Of a DNA stretch of 64,000 bases, positions 52,946-61,582 are shown one piece after another. The stretch covers positions 806,001 through 870,000 of the forward strand of contig NZ_AHCD03000035.1 in NCBI RefSeq assembly GCF_000238295.3, given 5' to 3'. Position numbers and translations under genes: made by a program. The stretch's first letter is position 1. Every line of letters begins with the position of its first letter. Source of the stretch: Pseudoalteromonas rubra (lineage in GTDB: Bacteria; Pseudomonadota; Gammaproteobacteria; Enterobacterales; Alteromonadaceae). The notes under the pieces were generated by a model. The model was not told where the DNA came from, ran no database searches, and worked only from the letters and a program-made list of their open reading frames with translations.

Positions 52946-53305
52946 TTAGTTTGGCAACTTAATACGTTTAAATATGAATACTCTTGTACCCATTTGAAGA
53001 TTAAGTTCATGTTTATTTCTTAGTAGAATCTTTAACTTCTGACTTTGAGCACCATTTTGTAAGAAAGATGGCTGATTAACCTTACGGTTAAAGAAGTAGA
53101 AATAGTCGTTATCGAACTCAATATTTCCACTTTCGATGATGGGCTCTTTTGGATCGAAACCGTAGCAATCATTATAAATCCTATAATTATCACCCTTAAG
53201 TTTTAGGGCATCAGGACATTCAAGTTCTTCACCATACTGGAGCCACGTGTCAGCACTTACCGGAAAGTTCAGTAGGAATGTAAAGATAGCTACTATTCTG
53301 CTCAT
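52946..53305 (-). CDS. Small exported hypothetical protein
   Basis: A 119-residue protein with signal peptide MSRIVAIFTFLLNFPVSA. Mature part rich in Tyr/Asp/Asn: WLQYGEELECPDALKLKGDN, CYGFDPKEPIIESGN, NDYFYFFNRKVNQPS. One Cys pair (LECPD and NDCYG). The ATG at 53305 is preferred over a TTG two codons earlier. Highest-coordinate gene of the minus-strand array. Confidence 0.6.
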   Translation of the reverse strand: MSRIVAIFTFLLNFPVSADTWLQYGEELECPDALKLKGDNYRIYNDCYGFDPKEPIIESGNIEFDNDYFYFFNRKVNQPSFLQNGAQSQKLKILLRNKHELNLQMGTRVFIFKRIKLPN

Positions 53306-53650
53306 AACCAAAGACTGCTACCAGTATATTTGTGAGAATGTCAGCTAAAGCCTGTTCCCAGGTTTCTCCAGCCCACCACAAAAAAATTAACATAATAGGA
53401 ACAACCTACCACCCAGAGCCCTGCCCTGCAAGCCTGATGCTACCCGCAAAAAGCGAGCCTTGGTATTGGCGAGACTTGAGCGCTTGGATAAAACGCGCAT
53501 TTAGACTGGCATTAATTTTTGCCTGTGTATCTGCGTATATGTCTTTTGGTATGTACTAGCAGCATTCGCGGAAAAAAAACGTGTTTTTGGCTACTTATTC
53601 ACTTTAGCGCGAGCTACAGAAATCTGACAAACTCAACATAGAGCACTCTC
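53306..53650. other. Boundary between the cassette-like array and the efflux operon
   Basis: No convincing gene. A plus-strand frame (53332-53559, 75 codons) has no ribosome-binding site or recognised domain. No integron integrase or attI is present here, where it would be expected for an array transcribed leftwards. Confidence 0.4.
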
Positions 53651-53680
53651 CCATTTCCAAAAATCGCAATTCCATTTCCA
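53651..53680 (+). promoter_or_regulatory. Direct repeats upstream of the sigma-54 promoter
   Basis: CCATTTCCA occurs at 53651-53659 and 53672-53680, 21 bases apart (two helical turns on one face) and about 70-90 bases before the -12 element: the position and phasing expected of an enhancer-type activator site. Confidence 0.4.
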
Positions 53681-53745
53681 CAAACAAAGTCGTTCAAACA
53701 TACTCAAAAAACAGACAAACCAAATAAATACAAACACTTAAAAAA

Positions 53746-53761
53746 TGGCACATACCTTGTA
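53746..53761 (+). promoter_or_regulatory. Sigma-54-type promoter of the efflux operon
   Basis: TGGCACATACCTTGTA fits TGGCACG-N4-TTGC with correct GG-to-G spacing; mismatches are A for G at position 7 and T for C at the -12 dinucleotide. It lies about 35 bases before the HlyD-like ATG. The operon is followed by an NtrC-type activator gene, which supports sigma-54 control. Confidence 0.6.
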
Positions 53762-53795
53762 ACGCCTACTATGAAGTACCCATAGAGGATTGAGT

Positions 53796-55043
53796 ATGGA
53801 CATACAAGTCGAACAAAAAAAGAACATTAACGTAAACTGGCTATGGCTGGGTGGGATTGTATTGCTCGTTATCGTGACAGGCTGGCTGCTTGTCCAACCC
53901 AGCGCGCAGGCCTCTTTGCCGGCAGAGGATGCCTGGATTGGTGAGGTCAGACAGGGAGACTTAGTCATTTCAGTGGCTGGGTTTGGTCAGCTTAAATCAC
54001 GCACGCCACGTTTGATCAGTGCTGCCAGTGAGGCCACGGTAGAAGAAATTGTCTTGCGCCCGGGTGTTGAAGTTACGCCCGACAGTGTGATCATGCGACT
54101 TAAGGATGCCAGCCTGACTCAGTCGCTAAAGGACGCAAAACGGGCGCTACAACAGGCAAAAGATCAGTATTTACAGTCAAACATTAATCAGCAGCGTGAA
54201 ATGCTGTCGCATCAGGCAGATCTGGAGATCTTAAAATCTGACTTAGAGCGCGCTGAGCTGGAGGTATCTGCTCAGGCAGGTCTGGTTGAGGATGGTGCAG
54301 TATCCAAGCTGGATTATCAGCGTACAGTTCTGGAGCATCGCCAGCTGACCCGCAGGATAGACATAGAACAGCGTCGTATTAGTCAGCTTGAAACCTTGCA
54401 TCAGGCTAACTTACAGCTGGCCAACTCGGATATCGAAGCTGCCGAAGAGGCTTATCAGCTGATCCAGCATAGAGTTGACCGACTTACTGTACGGGCGGGG
54501 ATCACAGGTGTGGTACAGCAGGTACATGTCGAACTGGGGCAAAGTGTCCCCATGGGCGCGCAGCTGGCGCTGGTTGGCAGCACCCGCGATTTATATGCCC
54601 AACTGCAAATACCACAGGCGTATGCGGAGCAAGTAGCACTAGCGCAATCGGTTCAGGTAAACACCCGCTCAGATCTAATCACAGGTACTGTCTCACGCAT
54701 AAATCCTGTGGTGCAAAACGGTAATATTGAGGTTGAAGTAGCACTGCCCGCGACTTTACCCGACAGCGCCCGGCCCGAACTCAATATTGAAGGCACCATA
54801 CATATCAACACACTCATCGACGCGCTGTTTATCGACAAGCCTGTTGGTGCCAAAGCCTTTAGCCATGCCACTTTGTACCGTATCGACACGAATACCCAAC
54901 AAGCACATGCCATTGAGGTACACTATGGCGCCCAAACCGCACAGCATATTCAGTTGCTATCCGGCGCACAGCCAGAGCAGCGCTTTATTCTGTCGGATAT
55001 GGCATCCTATCAGGATGAGCCGGTCGTGTACCTGAGTAAATAA
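53796..55043 (+). CDS. HlyD-family periplasmic adaptor (efflux RND/ABC membrane-fusion protein)
   Basis: A 415-residue membrane-fusion protein: one N-terminal membrane anchor (about residues 12-33, NVNWLWLGGIVLLVIVTGWL), a biotinyl-lipoyl-like strand pair (AWIGEVRQGDLVISVAGFG), a long coiled-coil hairpin (about 100-215) and beta-barrel domains (TVRAGITGVVQQVHVELGQS). It links the MacB-like transporter to an outer-membrane channel, which is not encoded here. The ATG at 53796 has GAGG 8 bases upstream; a TTG two codons earlier is less likely. First gene of a four- or five-gene cluster. Confidence 0.9.
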   Translation: MDIQVEQKKNINVNWLWLGGIVLLVIVTGWLLVQPSAQASLPAEDAWIGEVRQGDLVISVAGFGQLKSRTPRLISAASEATVEEIVLRPGVEVTPDSVIMRLKDASLTQSLKDAKRALQQAKDQYLQSNINQQREMLSHQADLEILKSDLERAELEVSAQAGLVEDGAVSKLDYQRTVLEHRQLTRRIDIEQRRISQLETLHQANLQLANSDIEAAEEAYQLIQHRVDRLTVRAGITGVVQQVHVELGQSVPMGAQLALVGSTRDLYAQLQIPQAYAEQVALAQSVQVNTRSDLITGTVSRINPVVQNGNIEVEVALPATLPDSARPELNIEGTIHINTLIDALFIDKPVGAKAFSHATLYRIDTNTQQAHAIEVHYGAQTAQHIQLLSGAQPEQRFILSDMASYQDEPVVYLSK

Positions 55044-55053
55044 GGAGACCAAA

Positions 55054-55761
55054 ATGAACAACAAATGCGTTATTAAACTCACAGATATCACCAAACACTT
55101 CCTGCTCAGTGGTATGGAAACACAAGCCTTACGTGGCGTGAACCTGAGTATCAACGAGGGTGAATATGTTTCTATCTCTGGCCCATCCGGTTGCGGCAAA
55201 TCTACCCTGCTCAATATTCTGGGCCTGTTAGACACACCTACCGGTGGCCGTTATCAAATTGCCGGAAACGACGTCAGCCAGCTCAGTGTTAATCAACGCG
55301 CAACATTAAGAAACAAGCACATTGGCTTTGTCTTTCAGTCGTTCAACCTGATAGATGAGTTGAATGTATTCGATAATCTGGCGCTGCCAGTTAAGTACAG
55401 CGAGCACCCCCTGAATGGCACTCAGCTCAAAGATCGAATAATGCACTGTCTGGAGCTGGTACAAATGACACACCGGATAGATCATCAGCCCAATCAACTG
55501 TCGGGTGGCCAGCAACAGCGTATTGCCATCGCCCGTGCGCTGGTCAATCAGCCGGATATTCTGCTAATAGACGAACCCACAGGTAACCTGGATTCCAAAA
55601 ATGGTGATGCCGTCATGCAAATGTTGCACGATTTAAATGCACAAGGCACCACCATGTGCATGGTGACGCACGACCCGAGATATGCCGATATGGCCAGTCG
55701 CAAACTGTTTCTGCTTGATGGCGTTATGGTGGATGAAGTGAAGCTGGAGATGGCAGGATGA
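55054..55761 (+). CDS. ABC transporter ATP-binding protein, MacB/LolD type
   Basis: A 235-residue ATPase: Walker A GPSGCGKST (about residues 42-50), Q-loop VFQSFNLIDEL, signature LSGGQQQRIAIARAL (about 145-159), Walker B ILLIDEPTGNLDS and a switch His in MVTHDPRYAD. The FNLIDELNVFDNLALP stretch is typical of the MacB/LolD/FtsE group. The stop overlaps the permease start by 4 bases (ATGA). Ribosome-binding site AAGGAGACC. Confidence 0.95.
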   Translation: MNNKCVIKLTDITKHFLLSGMETQALRGVNLSINEGEYVSISGPSGCGKSTLLNILGLLDTPTGGRYQIAGNDVSQLSVNQRATLRNKHIGFVFQSFNLIDELNVFDNLALPVKYSEHPLNGTQLKDRIMHCLELVQMTHRIDHQPNQLSGGQQQRIAIARALVNQPDILLIDEPTGNLDSKNGDAVMQMLHDLNAQGTTMCMVTHDPRYADMASRKLFLLDGVMVDEVKLEMAG

Positions 55762-58145
55762 TCAAAGAAGAACTTAAACTGGCCGCGTCTAACCTGAAAA
55801 AGTTACCCGGCTTTAGCTTCACTGTGATTTTCACACTCGCGCTGACCCTGGCAGCACTGTGTGTGGTGATCAACATCAATCACCGGTTGCTGACCAAGCC
55901 TTTACCCTACCCCAATGCCGATACCTTATGGGTCACAGATCAGAGCGAAACCATCAATGGCGAGACGCAATACGGCTTTCAGATGTTGCCAACTCAAACG
56001 CTGATCTACCAGGACGAACAGTTTATTGATGAAATGGCCATGCTGCATCACACCTCTCCTCGCCTGATGGATGTCGACGGACGACCCACCGTGGATGTGC
56101 TGCGTGTTTCCCCCGAATTTTTCTCGTTACTCGGCGTGCCCATGCATTTGGGTCGCGCACTGAGCAGCAATGAAGGGATCAGTGATGAACAAAAAGTGCT
56201 GGTGCTAAATTATCAGACCTGGCTGGAAGACTTCAACGCAGATCCCGCCATAATTGGCACCTTTACCCAGCTTAACCGGGTGGCTTACCAAATTGTCGGA
56301 GTCGTTGCCGAGGATTTTGAAGTACCAGAGATTTTCCGCAGCTCTGAGATCAGTGGATTCAGCAGCTTTCCAGAAGCACTCAGCACCACTAATAACTGGA
56401 ACAGCATCAGCAGCCAGTTTAACGGGATCGCTCGCTTTAAGCCGGGTGTGAACACAGCGCAGGCCAATCACGCGCTGGGTGAGCAAATCAATACTCTGTA
56501 TCAATCCCAGGAAAATGTTGCCCCCGATACTGCCATCGGCGCACGCTTCACGCCATTGCGTACCAGGATCATCGCCGAAAGCGATAATCTGGCACTGAGT
56601 TTGTTGTTTTCCGCGGCAGTGCTGGTTTTGATTGCGCTGACCAATGTCACCAACCTGTTTTTATCACGGGGCGCACAAAAGCAACGGACTATGGCAATTC
56701 AGGCTGCACTGGGAGCCAAACCGCGCCATATTTTCATCAGTATGTTTTGTGAAAGTGCTTTACTGATTGGCGCCGCAACCGTGCTGGGCTTGCTAGGCGC
56801 GCAGTGGCTGAATGTCCTGTTGGCCGAAGATCTGAGCTATCTGTTCACTCGTATGCAGGCTTTGTCGCTCGATGCACCCACTATTGTGATTGCAATGATC
56901 CTGGCGCTGCTTATCACCCTGCTCATTGCCGCCATCACCAGCAGTCAGGTGAACTACCATGCCCTGACAGGCGCCCTGCATGCCAGCGGCAAAGGCACGG
57001 GTACACAAATCTCAGCCCGTACCCGCCATATCCTGGTGGCACTGCAAGTCATGTTTGCCAGTTTATTGCTGTTTCTGGCGGCCAATAAACTTCTGCCCGC
57101 CTATCATAAAATGACCCACCCGACCGGATTCAACACCGAACACCTCTACTATGTGCGTGTTGATGGCAGCGCCACTGAGATTGACTCATTTGAACTCACC
57201 CGGCAGGTTAAAAACACCCTGAGCACACAAGCAAATGTCAATGCTGTGGCAGCCAGTATGACCTCTCCGTTGGTCATGGGCTGGAAAAACTACCTGTATG
57301 ACGAACAAATTTCGCTACTGGGCATAACCAGCATGGCGTTTTTAGATCAGGATGCCTTTACCACCTTATCTTTGCCTGTCAGGCAAGGGCGCAGCTTTAC
57401 CCCAATTGCAGCATCCGGTGAAGATAACAACGAAATTATCATCTCAGACTCACTGGCCAAACGCCTGTATGGCACAAACAACCCGCTGGGAAAAACGCTG
57501 TATATCGACCAGGAAACCCCCAGACAAGTTGTTGGAGTCGTAGGCGATGTATACGTGCCCACCGGCCCACTAGGGTATGAATTGGAGCGCTACTACGTGC
57601 CGCTCACCGAAGGCAGCAGTGCGTTTATTATCAAAGCCAGCGGGCCTTTGTCAAAAGCGCAGCTTGGCGAGTCACTCAGGGATATTCATCCGACCTTAAA
57701 CTTCTCGGTTTTCAGGAAAGTGGATGATATGCTCAGTCAGCGACTCAGACAGACCTGGCTTCAGGCCATGCTGACCGTGGCGCTGCTAACACTGACACTG
57801 AGCCTGGCTGGCGCGGGAATATACGGTGTACTTACCTACAGCGTGCAAATGCGCCGTTACGAGTTGGGCATTCATTTGTCTCTGGGTGCACACACGCATA
57901 AGCTGGCCGCCATGATCATAAAACAGAGTTTTGTGCCTATTTTTACCGGCCTGGCCGTGAGCCTGATGATTGCAAGCCTCGGTTATCTGGTGTGGTCTCG
58001 CATCGGCGACGGACCAGTCGATGTGAACTGGCTGGCCATTATCAGCAGCATTCCGGTGATGTTACTGGTCGCACTGATTGCCAGTTATCTGCCAGTACAA
58101 AAGGTGATCCGCCAGGACCCAATCCGGGCATTGAGAAATGAATAA
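55758..58145 (+). CDS. MacB-like ABC transporter permease with two FtsX modules
   Basis: A 795-residue permease in the duplicated layout: an N-terminal membrane helix (about 20-40), a MacB periplasmic core domain (about 50-240, QMLPTQTLIYQDEQFIDEMA...), an FtsX block of three helices (about 275-390, VLVLIALTNVTNLFLSRGAQ), a further helix near 425, a second periplasmic domain (about 440-660) and a final FtsX block (about 670-790) ending VIRQDPIRALRNE. The SLGAH/GAKP motifs preceding helices are family features. It works with the ATPase and HlyD-like adaptor, probably exporting a peptide, lipid-like or antibiotic substrate. Confidence 0.92.
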   Translation: MIKEELKLAASNLKKLPGFSFTVIFTLALTLAALCVVININHRLLTKPLPYPNADTLWVTDQSETINGETQYGFQMLPTQTLIYQDEQFIDEMAMLHHTSPRLMDVDGRPTVDVLRVSPEFFSLLGVPMHLGRALSSNEGISDEQKVLVLNYQTWLEDFNADPAIIGTFTQLNRVAYQIVGVVAEDFEVPEIFRSSEISGFSSFPEALSTTNNWNSISSQFNGIARFKPGVNTAQANHALGEQINTLYQSQENVAPDTAIGARFTPLRTRIIAESDNLALSLLFSAAVLVLIALTNVTNLFLSRGAQKQRTMAIQAALGAKPRHIFISMFCESALLIGAATVLGLLGAQWLNVLLAEDLSYLFTRMQALSLDAPTIVIAMILALLITLLIAAITSSQVNYHALTGALHASGKGTGTQISARTRHILVALQVMFASLLLFLAANKLLPAYHKMTHPTGFNTEHLYYVRVDGSATEIDSFELTRQVKNTLSTQANVNAVAASMTSPLVMGWKNYLYDEQISLLGITSMAFLDQDAFTTLSLPVRQGRSFTPIAASGEDNNEIIISDSLAKRLYGTNNPLGKTLYIDQETPRQVVGVVGDVYVPTGPLGYELERYYVPLTEGSSAFIIKASGPLSKAQLGESLRDIHPTLNFSVFRKVDDMLSQRLRQTWLQAMLTVALLTLTLSLAGAGIYGVLTYSVQMRRYELGIHLSLGAHTHKLAAMIIKQSFVPIFTGLAVSLMIASLGYLVWSRIGDGPVDVNWLAIISSIPVMLLVALIASYLPVQKVIRQDPIRALRNE

Positions 58146-58174
58146 CAAATCGAACAACAGTCAATGAGGATATG

Positions 58175-58194
58175 CAGGCGCTTCAAAGCGCCTG
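58175..58194 (+). promoter_or_regulatory. Perfect 9-base inverted repeat between the permease and regulator genes
   Basis: CAGGCGCTT-CA-AAGCGCCTG, 30 bases after the permease stop and 11 before the preferred regulator start (ATG 58206). A loop of two bases makes a tight hairpin, or a dyad for protein binding. Without a T-run it is not a standard terminator; it could tune read-through to the regulator genes. Confidence 0.5.
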
Positions 58195-58205
58195 CCAGTT
58201 ATACC

Positions 58206-59570
58206 ATGCAAGGCACCCTACTTATCGTAGATGACAAGGCCGATATTCGCCTGAGTCTTCACATGCTGCTGAAAAACAGCGGCTTTACCACCCTTCAATG
58301 CAGCTCATTGAGTGCGGCAGCAGACACGCTTGCACAACACGCCGTCGACCTGGTGTTGCTCGATATGAATTATGAGCTGGATACCACATCAGGTCAGGAA
58401 GGCCTGCAATTTTTATCTGAGCATGCCAAAGCAACCCCATCCAGCCCGGCGTTTATTGCTATGACTGCCTGGTCGAGTGTAACCCTGGCTGTCGAAGCCA
58501 TGCAGCGAGGCGCTGTGGATTTTTTTGCTAAGCCCTGGGACAACCACGCCGTACTGATGATGATCAAAAAACACCTGGGACTCAGACAAATGGCCCAGGC
58601 TCAGCAAAGCGCAATACCCCAAGCTCAAAAAGCGTCTGACACAACGCTGCTGTGGCTCAGCCCGCAGATGCAAACACTCAAAAAACAGCTAGACCGGGTT
58701 GCGCCAACCGGTGCCAATATTTTGCTTCGCGGTGAGAACGGCACAGGTAAATCCAAGATTGCTCAATATCTCCACCAACACAGTGTCCGGGCAGGCAAAC
58801 TGATCAGTGTGAACATGGCGGCTATCCCAGAGCCCTTGTTCGAAAGCGAACTATTTGGTCATGTTAAAGGCGCCTTTACCGATGCCAGGCAGAACCGCGA
58901 GGGTCGTTTTGCTCAGGCCACTGGCGGCACCCTGTTTTTAGATGAAATTGCCACTCTGAGCGACGCGCAACAAGCTAAGCTATTGCGGGTACTGGAAAAT
59001 GGCGAATACGAGCCTGTAGGCGCAGAGCATACGCTTCACGCCGATTGTCGCCTGATCAGCGCCACCAATGCAGATTTAGAGGCGCAGCAAACACAAGGGG
59101 GATTTCGCCAGGATCTGTATTTCAGACTCAACACCATAGAGCTGACTGTGCCACCCCTGCGCCAGCGCAGTGATGAAATCATCCCGCTGGCAAAACATTT
59201 TATCTCGCACCATGCGCAAACCTACGGCTTGCCTGAGCTAGCTTTGTCTGGTTGTGCATGCGACACCTTGCAAGCTTACCACTGGCCGGGAAATGTACGG
59301 GAGTTAAGTCATATCATGGAGCGTGCCATACTGATGTGTGACGAGCCCGAGATCACCGCCCGGCAGTTGCAAATAAAAGCCGTCAAAACCGAGCTCAACA
59401 ACCCGATATCAGAGCTGGTAACACTGGAGCAGGCAGAGAAAAAACTCATCCGAATGGCACTGGCTCAGTGTCAGGATAGTGTTGAAGATGCCGCACTCCT
59501 GCTGGGGATCAGTAAAAGTGCGCTGTATCGGCGTATGGATAAATTCAACATTAAAACCCGGCAGGCATAA
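58206..59570 (+). CDS. Sigma-54-dependent response regulator (NtrC family)
   Basis: A 454-residue regulator. Receiver domain (about residues 1-120) with GTLLIVDDKADIR, phospho-acceptor Asp53 in VLLDMNYEL and Lys in FAKPWD. AAA+ domain with Walker A GENGTGKSK, sigma-54 loop GAFTDA (usual form GAFTGA), Walker B GGTLFLDEI and RQDLYFRLNTIEL. C-terminal Fis-type helix-turn-helix DAALLLGISKSALYRRMDKF. The ATG at 58206 begins the receiver sequence; an in-frame ATG at 58164 adds 14 residues but no ribosome-binding site supports either. It probably activates the promoter at 53746. Confidence 0.9.
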   Translation: MQGTLLIVDDKADIRLSLHMLLKNSGFTTLQCSSLSAAADTLAQHAVDLVLLDMNYELDTTSGQEGLQFLSEHAKATPSSPAFIAMTAWSSVTLAVEAMQRGAVDFFAKPWDNHAVLMMIKKHLGLRQMAQAQQSAIPQAQKASDTTLLWLSPQMQTLKKQLDRVAPTGANILLRGENGTGKSKIAQYLHQHSVRAGKLISVNMAAIPEPLFESELFGHVKGAFTDARQNREGRFAQATGGTLFLDEIATLSDAQQAKLLRVLENGEYEPVGAEHTLHADCRLISATNADLEAQQTQGGFRQDLYFRLNTIELTVPPLRQRSDEIIPLAKHFISHHAQTYGLPELALSGCACDTLQAYHWPGNVRELSHIMERAILMCDEPEITARQLQIKAVKTELNNPISELVTLEQAEKKLIRMALAQCQDSVEDAALLLGISKSALYRRMDKFNIKTRQA

Positions 59571-59572
59571 AT

Positions 59573-60862
59573 ATGGTGGCGCTGAGTTACGAACGATCCG
59601 CGACCCTATTTTGCATGCTCATCTGGCTGCTACTAGCCTCGCTTAGCACCGCGTTACTATTCAGTCTGGGCAGTGGCTGGCTGGGTATCATTACACTGTG
59701 GATATTGGGGTTGTGCCCGGCTGCGCTGCTGTTACAGCATGTCAAAGAGCGTCTCGTTCAGCCTTTTTACCATCTGACAACCACCATTGAAGCCATGCGG
59801 CTCGAAGATTATGGTCAGCGCTTTTACAGTACCGACAAAAACGGCATTCTGGCCCAGCTGCAAACCGAAACCAGCCAACTATGTGACCATTTACAAGCGT
59901 ATAAATCTGCACGGGATCATCAGGCAATCTTATTATTCAGGCTCATTGAGCAGCTGCCCAGCCCCATTGTAGTGTTTGATGAAAGCAACACGCTGGTTCA
60001 TGCCAACGACGCTTTTTCAAACTGGACCGGCAAACCCTGGCAAACACAAAGACGACTCAGGGCCGCTCATTTCAGCCTGACGCAAACTAACGGACAGTGG
60101 CAATTCAGTCACCCGTCGCTGGCTCAGCAATGGCAGATCCGGCAAAGCCAGATCCCCATTGACGACAGCCATGCCCATTTGTTGATCCTGACCGATGTGC
60201 AGTCTGTGGTGAGTCAGGCGCAGCGCGATGCCTGGCAAAAAATGATCCGCATTCTGAGCCATGAGATCCACAACTCACTGTCTCCCATCAAATCACTGGC
60301 ACAGACACTGCAAATGTTACCACCCGGCGCCGATACGCAAGCTGATTTTGAGCAGGCGCTGGCTGTAATAGTACAGCGCAGTGACGGGCTGATGTCATTC
60401 GTCAATCGCTACGCCAGCGTTGCCCGGCAACACCAGCTGCATACAGAAACGGTGAGTATAGACGCCCTCCTCAGCCCCATGCAGGTTTTATATGACACCC
60501 GGGTCCGCTGTTCAATTGAACAGAACTTTGTACTGCATGTGGATGTCAGCCTGCTGGAACAGGTATTGGTTAACCTGATCACCAACGCGCTGGAGGCCAG
60601 CGATGAAACCGGAATGGTTGATATTATCGTTGGTAACACAGCACAATATGCGTTTATAGATATTCTGGATGAAGGTCAGGGACTCACTAACCCGGACAAC
60701 CTGTTCGTGCCCTTTTACACAACCAAACCAAACGGCAAAGGCATTGGTCTGGTGCTGTGTAAAAACATTGTAGAGCAGCACAGTGGCCAGTTAACGCTGG
60801 TCAATCGTACCGATAAGACAGGTGCCAGAGCCAGAATTCAGTTACCGCTGGGGGTGGCCTGA
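59573..60862 (+). CDS. Sensor histidine kinase (NtrY/AtoS-like)
   Basis: A 429-residue membrane kinase with two N-terminal helices (about residues 12-35 and 37-55) and a very short periplasmic loop, so it probably senses within the membrane or cytoplasm. A HAMP-like segment (about 60-105) is followed by a PAS-like domain (about 115-200, IVVFDESNTLVHANDAFSNW). The phospho-acceptor His is in RILSHEIHNSLSPIKSLAQT (about 228). The ATPase boxes include VNLITNALEASDE, LDEGQGL, FYTTKPNGKGIGLVLCKNIV. It starts 2 bases after the regulator gene. Confidence 0.9.
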   Translation: MVALSYERSATLFCMLIWLLLASLSTALLFSLGSGWLGIITLWILGLCPAALLLQHVKERLVQPFYHLTTTIEAMRLEDYGQRFYSTDKNGILAQLQTETSQLCDHLQAYKSARDHQAILLFRLIEQLPSPIVVFDESNTLVHANDAFSNWTGKPWQTQRRLRAAHFSLTQTNGQWQFSHPSLAQQWQIRQSQIPIDDSHAHLLILTDVQSVVSQAQRDAWQKMIRILSHEIHNSLSPIKSLAQTLQMLPPGADTQADFEQALAVIVQRSDGLMSFVNRYASVARQHQLHTETVSIDALLSPMQVLYDTRVRCSIEQNFVLHVDVSLLEQVLVNLITNALEASDETGMVDIIVGNTAQYAFIDILDEGQGLTNPDNLFVPFYTTKPNGKGIGLVLCKNIVEQHSGQLTLVNRTDKTGARARIQLPLGVA

Positions 60863-60873
60863 GCAAAGCCAGA

Positions 60874-61386
60874 TCACTGCTCAACAAAGATCAGCGCATC
60901 GGTATCAAAACCGCGTTCAGCCGCCATGCTGACAAACTTGTCGGTGATCGCCTGATCAACTTGTGGGGTTCGAGAGAGTAGCCACAAGTACTCCGTATCC
61001 GGGCCAGACACAAACGCATACTGGTAGTTATCGTGGTCGAGCTCAAACACAACATAAGCCCCATAAAACGGACCAAAGAACGACACTTTCAGGTAAGCCT
61101 CGTCGTCCTGGTTGACAAAAAACGCTTTACCTTCGGCTTCGCGCCACTGGTTCTCTGTAGCGTTGAAGCCACGATTAATGACCTTCACGCCGCCGTCTTC
61201 GCGCATACTGTATTGCGCCGTCACCCGGGTCAGGCCGCGCTCAAAAGAGTGATCCAGGCGGGCAATCTCGTACCACTTGCCCAGGTAGCGATTGAGCTCA
61301 AAATTTCCCACAGGCTGAACGCCCTGTGGCATGCCCAGACAACTACTGAGGACAAGCGTCATCATGATAATTAAGACTGTTTTCAA
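60874..61386 (-). CDS. blc: Outer-membrane lipoprotein lipocalin
   Basis: A 170-residue lipoprotein of the bacterial lipocalin family. Lipobox in MTLVLSSCLGM (Cys about residue 16); the lipocalin signature NRYLGKWYEIARLDHSFERG (about 32-51); RGFN..W...EGKAFF; and the final strand YLWLLSRTP before the C-terminal helix. Blc proteins bind lysophospholipids at the outer membrane. It converges with the histidine-kinase gene, 11 bases apart, with no hairpin between. Confidence 0.93.
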   Translation of the reverse strand: MKTVLIIMMTLVLSSCLGMPQGVQPVGNFELNRYLGKWYEIARLDHSFERGLTRVTAQYSMREDGGVKVINRGFNATENQWREAEGKAFFVNQDDEAYLKVSFFGPFYGAYVVFELDHDNYQYAFVSGPDTEYLWLLSRTPQVDQAITDKFVSMAAERGFDTDALIFVEQ

Positions 61387-61519
61387 TGTCTGCTCCTTGT
61401 ATAACTAATAACGGTTAATACGACATTGCAAAGAAGTAGGTTCACAGGTTTGCAGGCTTTTCACGACATACGTGCCTGTCAGACAGAGTTTAGCAGTAAT
61501 AGTATATCTTGGTTGGAAG

Positions 61520-61541
61520 ATCCCGTGTTGGAACACGGGAT
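61520..61541. repeat. REP-like palindrome
   Basis: ATCCCGTGTT-GG-AACACGGGAT, perfect 10-base arms followed by GACAGG. Sequences of the form ATCCCG...CGGGATGACA recur as small dispersed palindromes in many bacterial genomes; no second copy was noticed in this window. It lies between lipocalin and yjdM. Confidence 0.5.
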
Positions 61542-61582
61542 GACAGGCTGAGCGCACTTGATGGTTTGAGCGAATGACCCGT

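Noticed and set aside
53332..53559. 75-residue plus-strand frame upstream of the efflux operon
   Set aside because: No ribosome-binding site, no recognisable domain, lies at the boundary of the cassette-like region.
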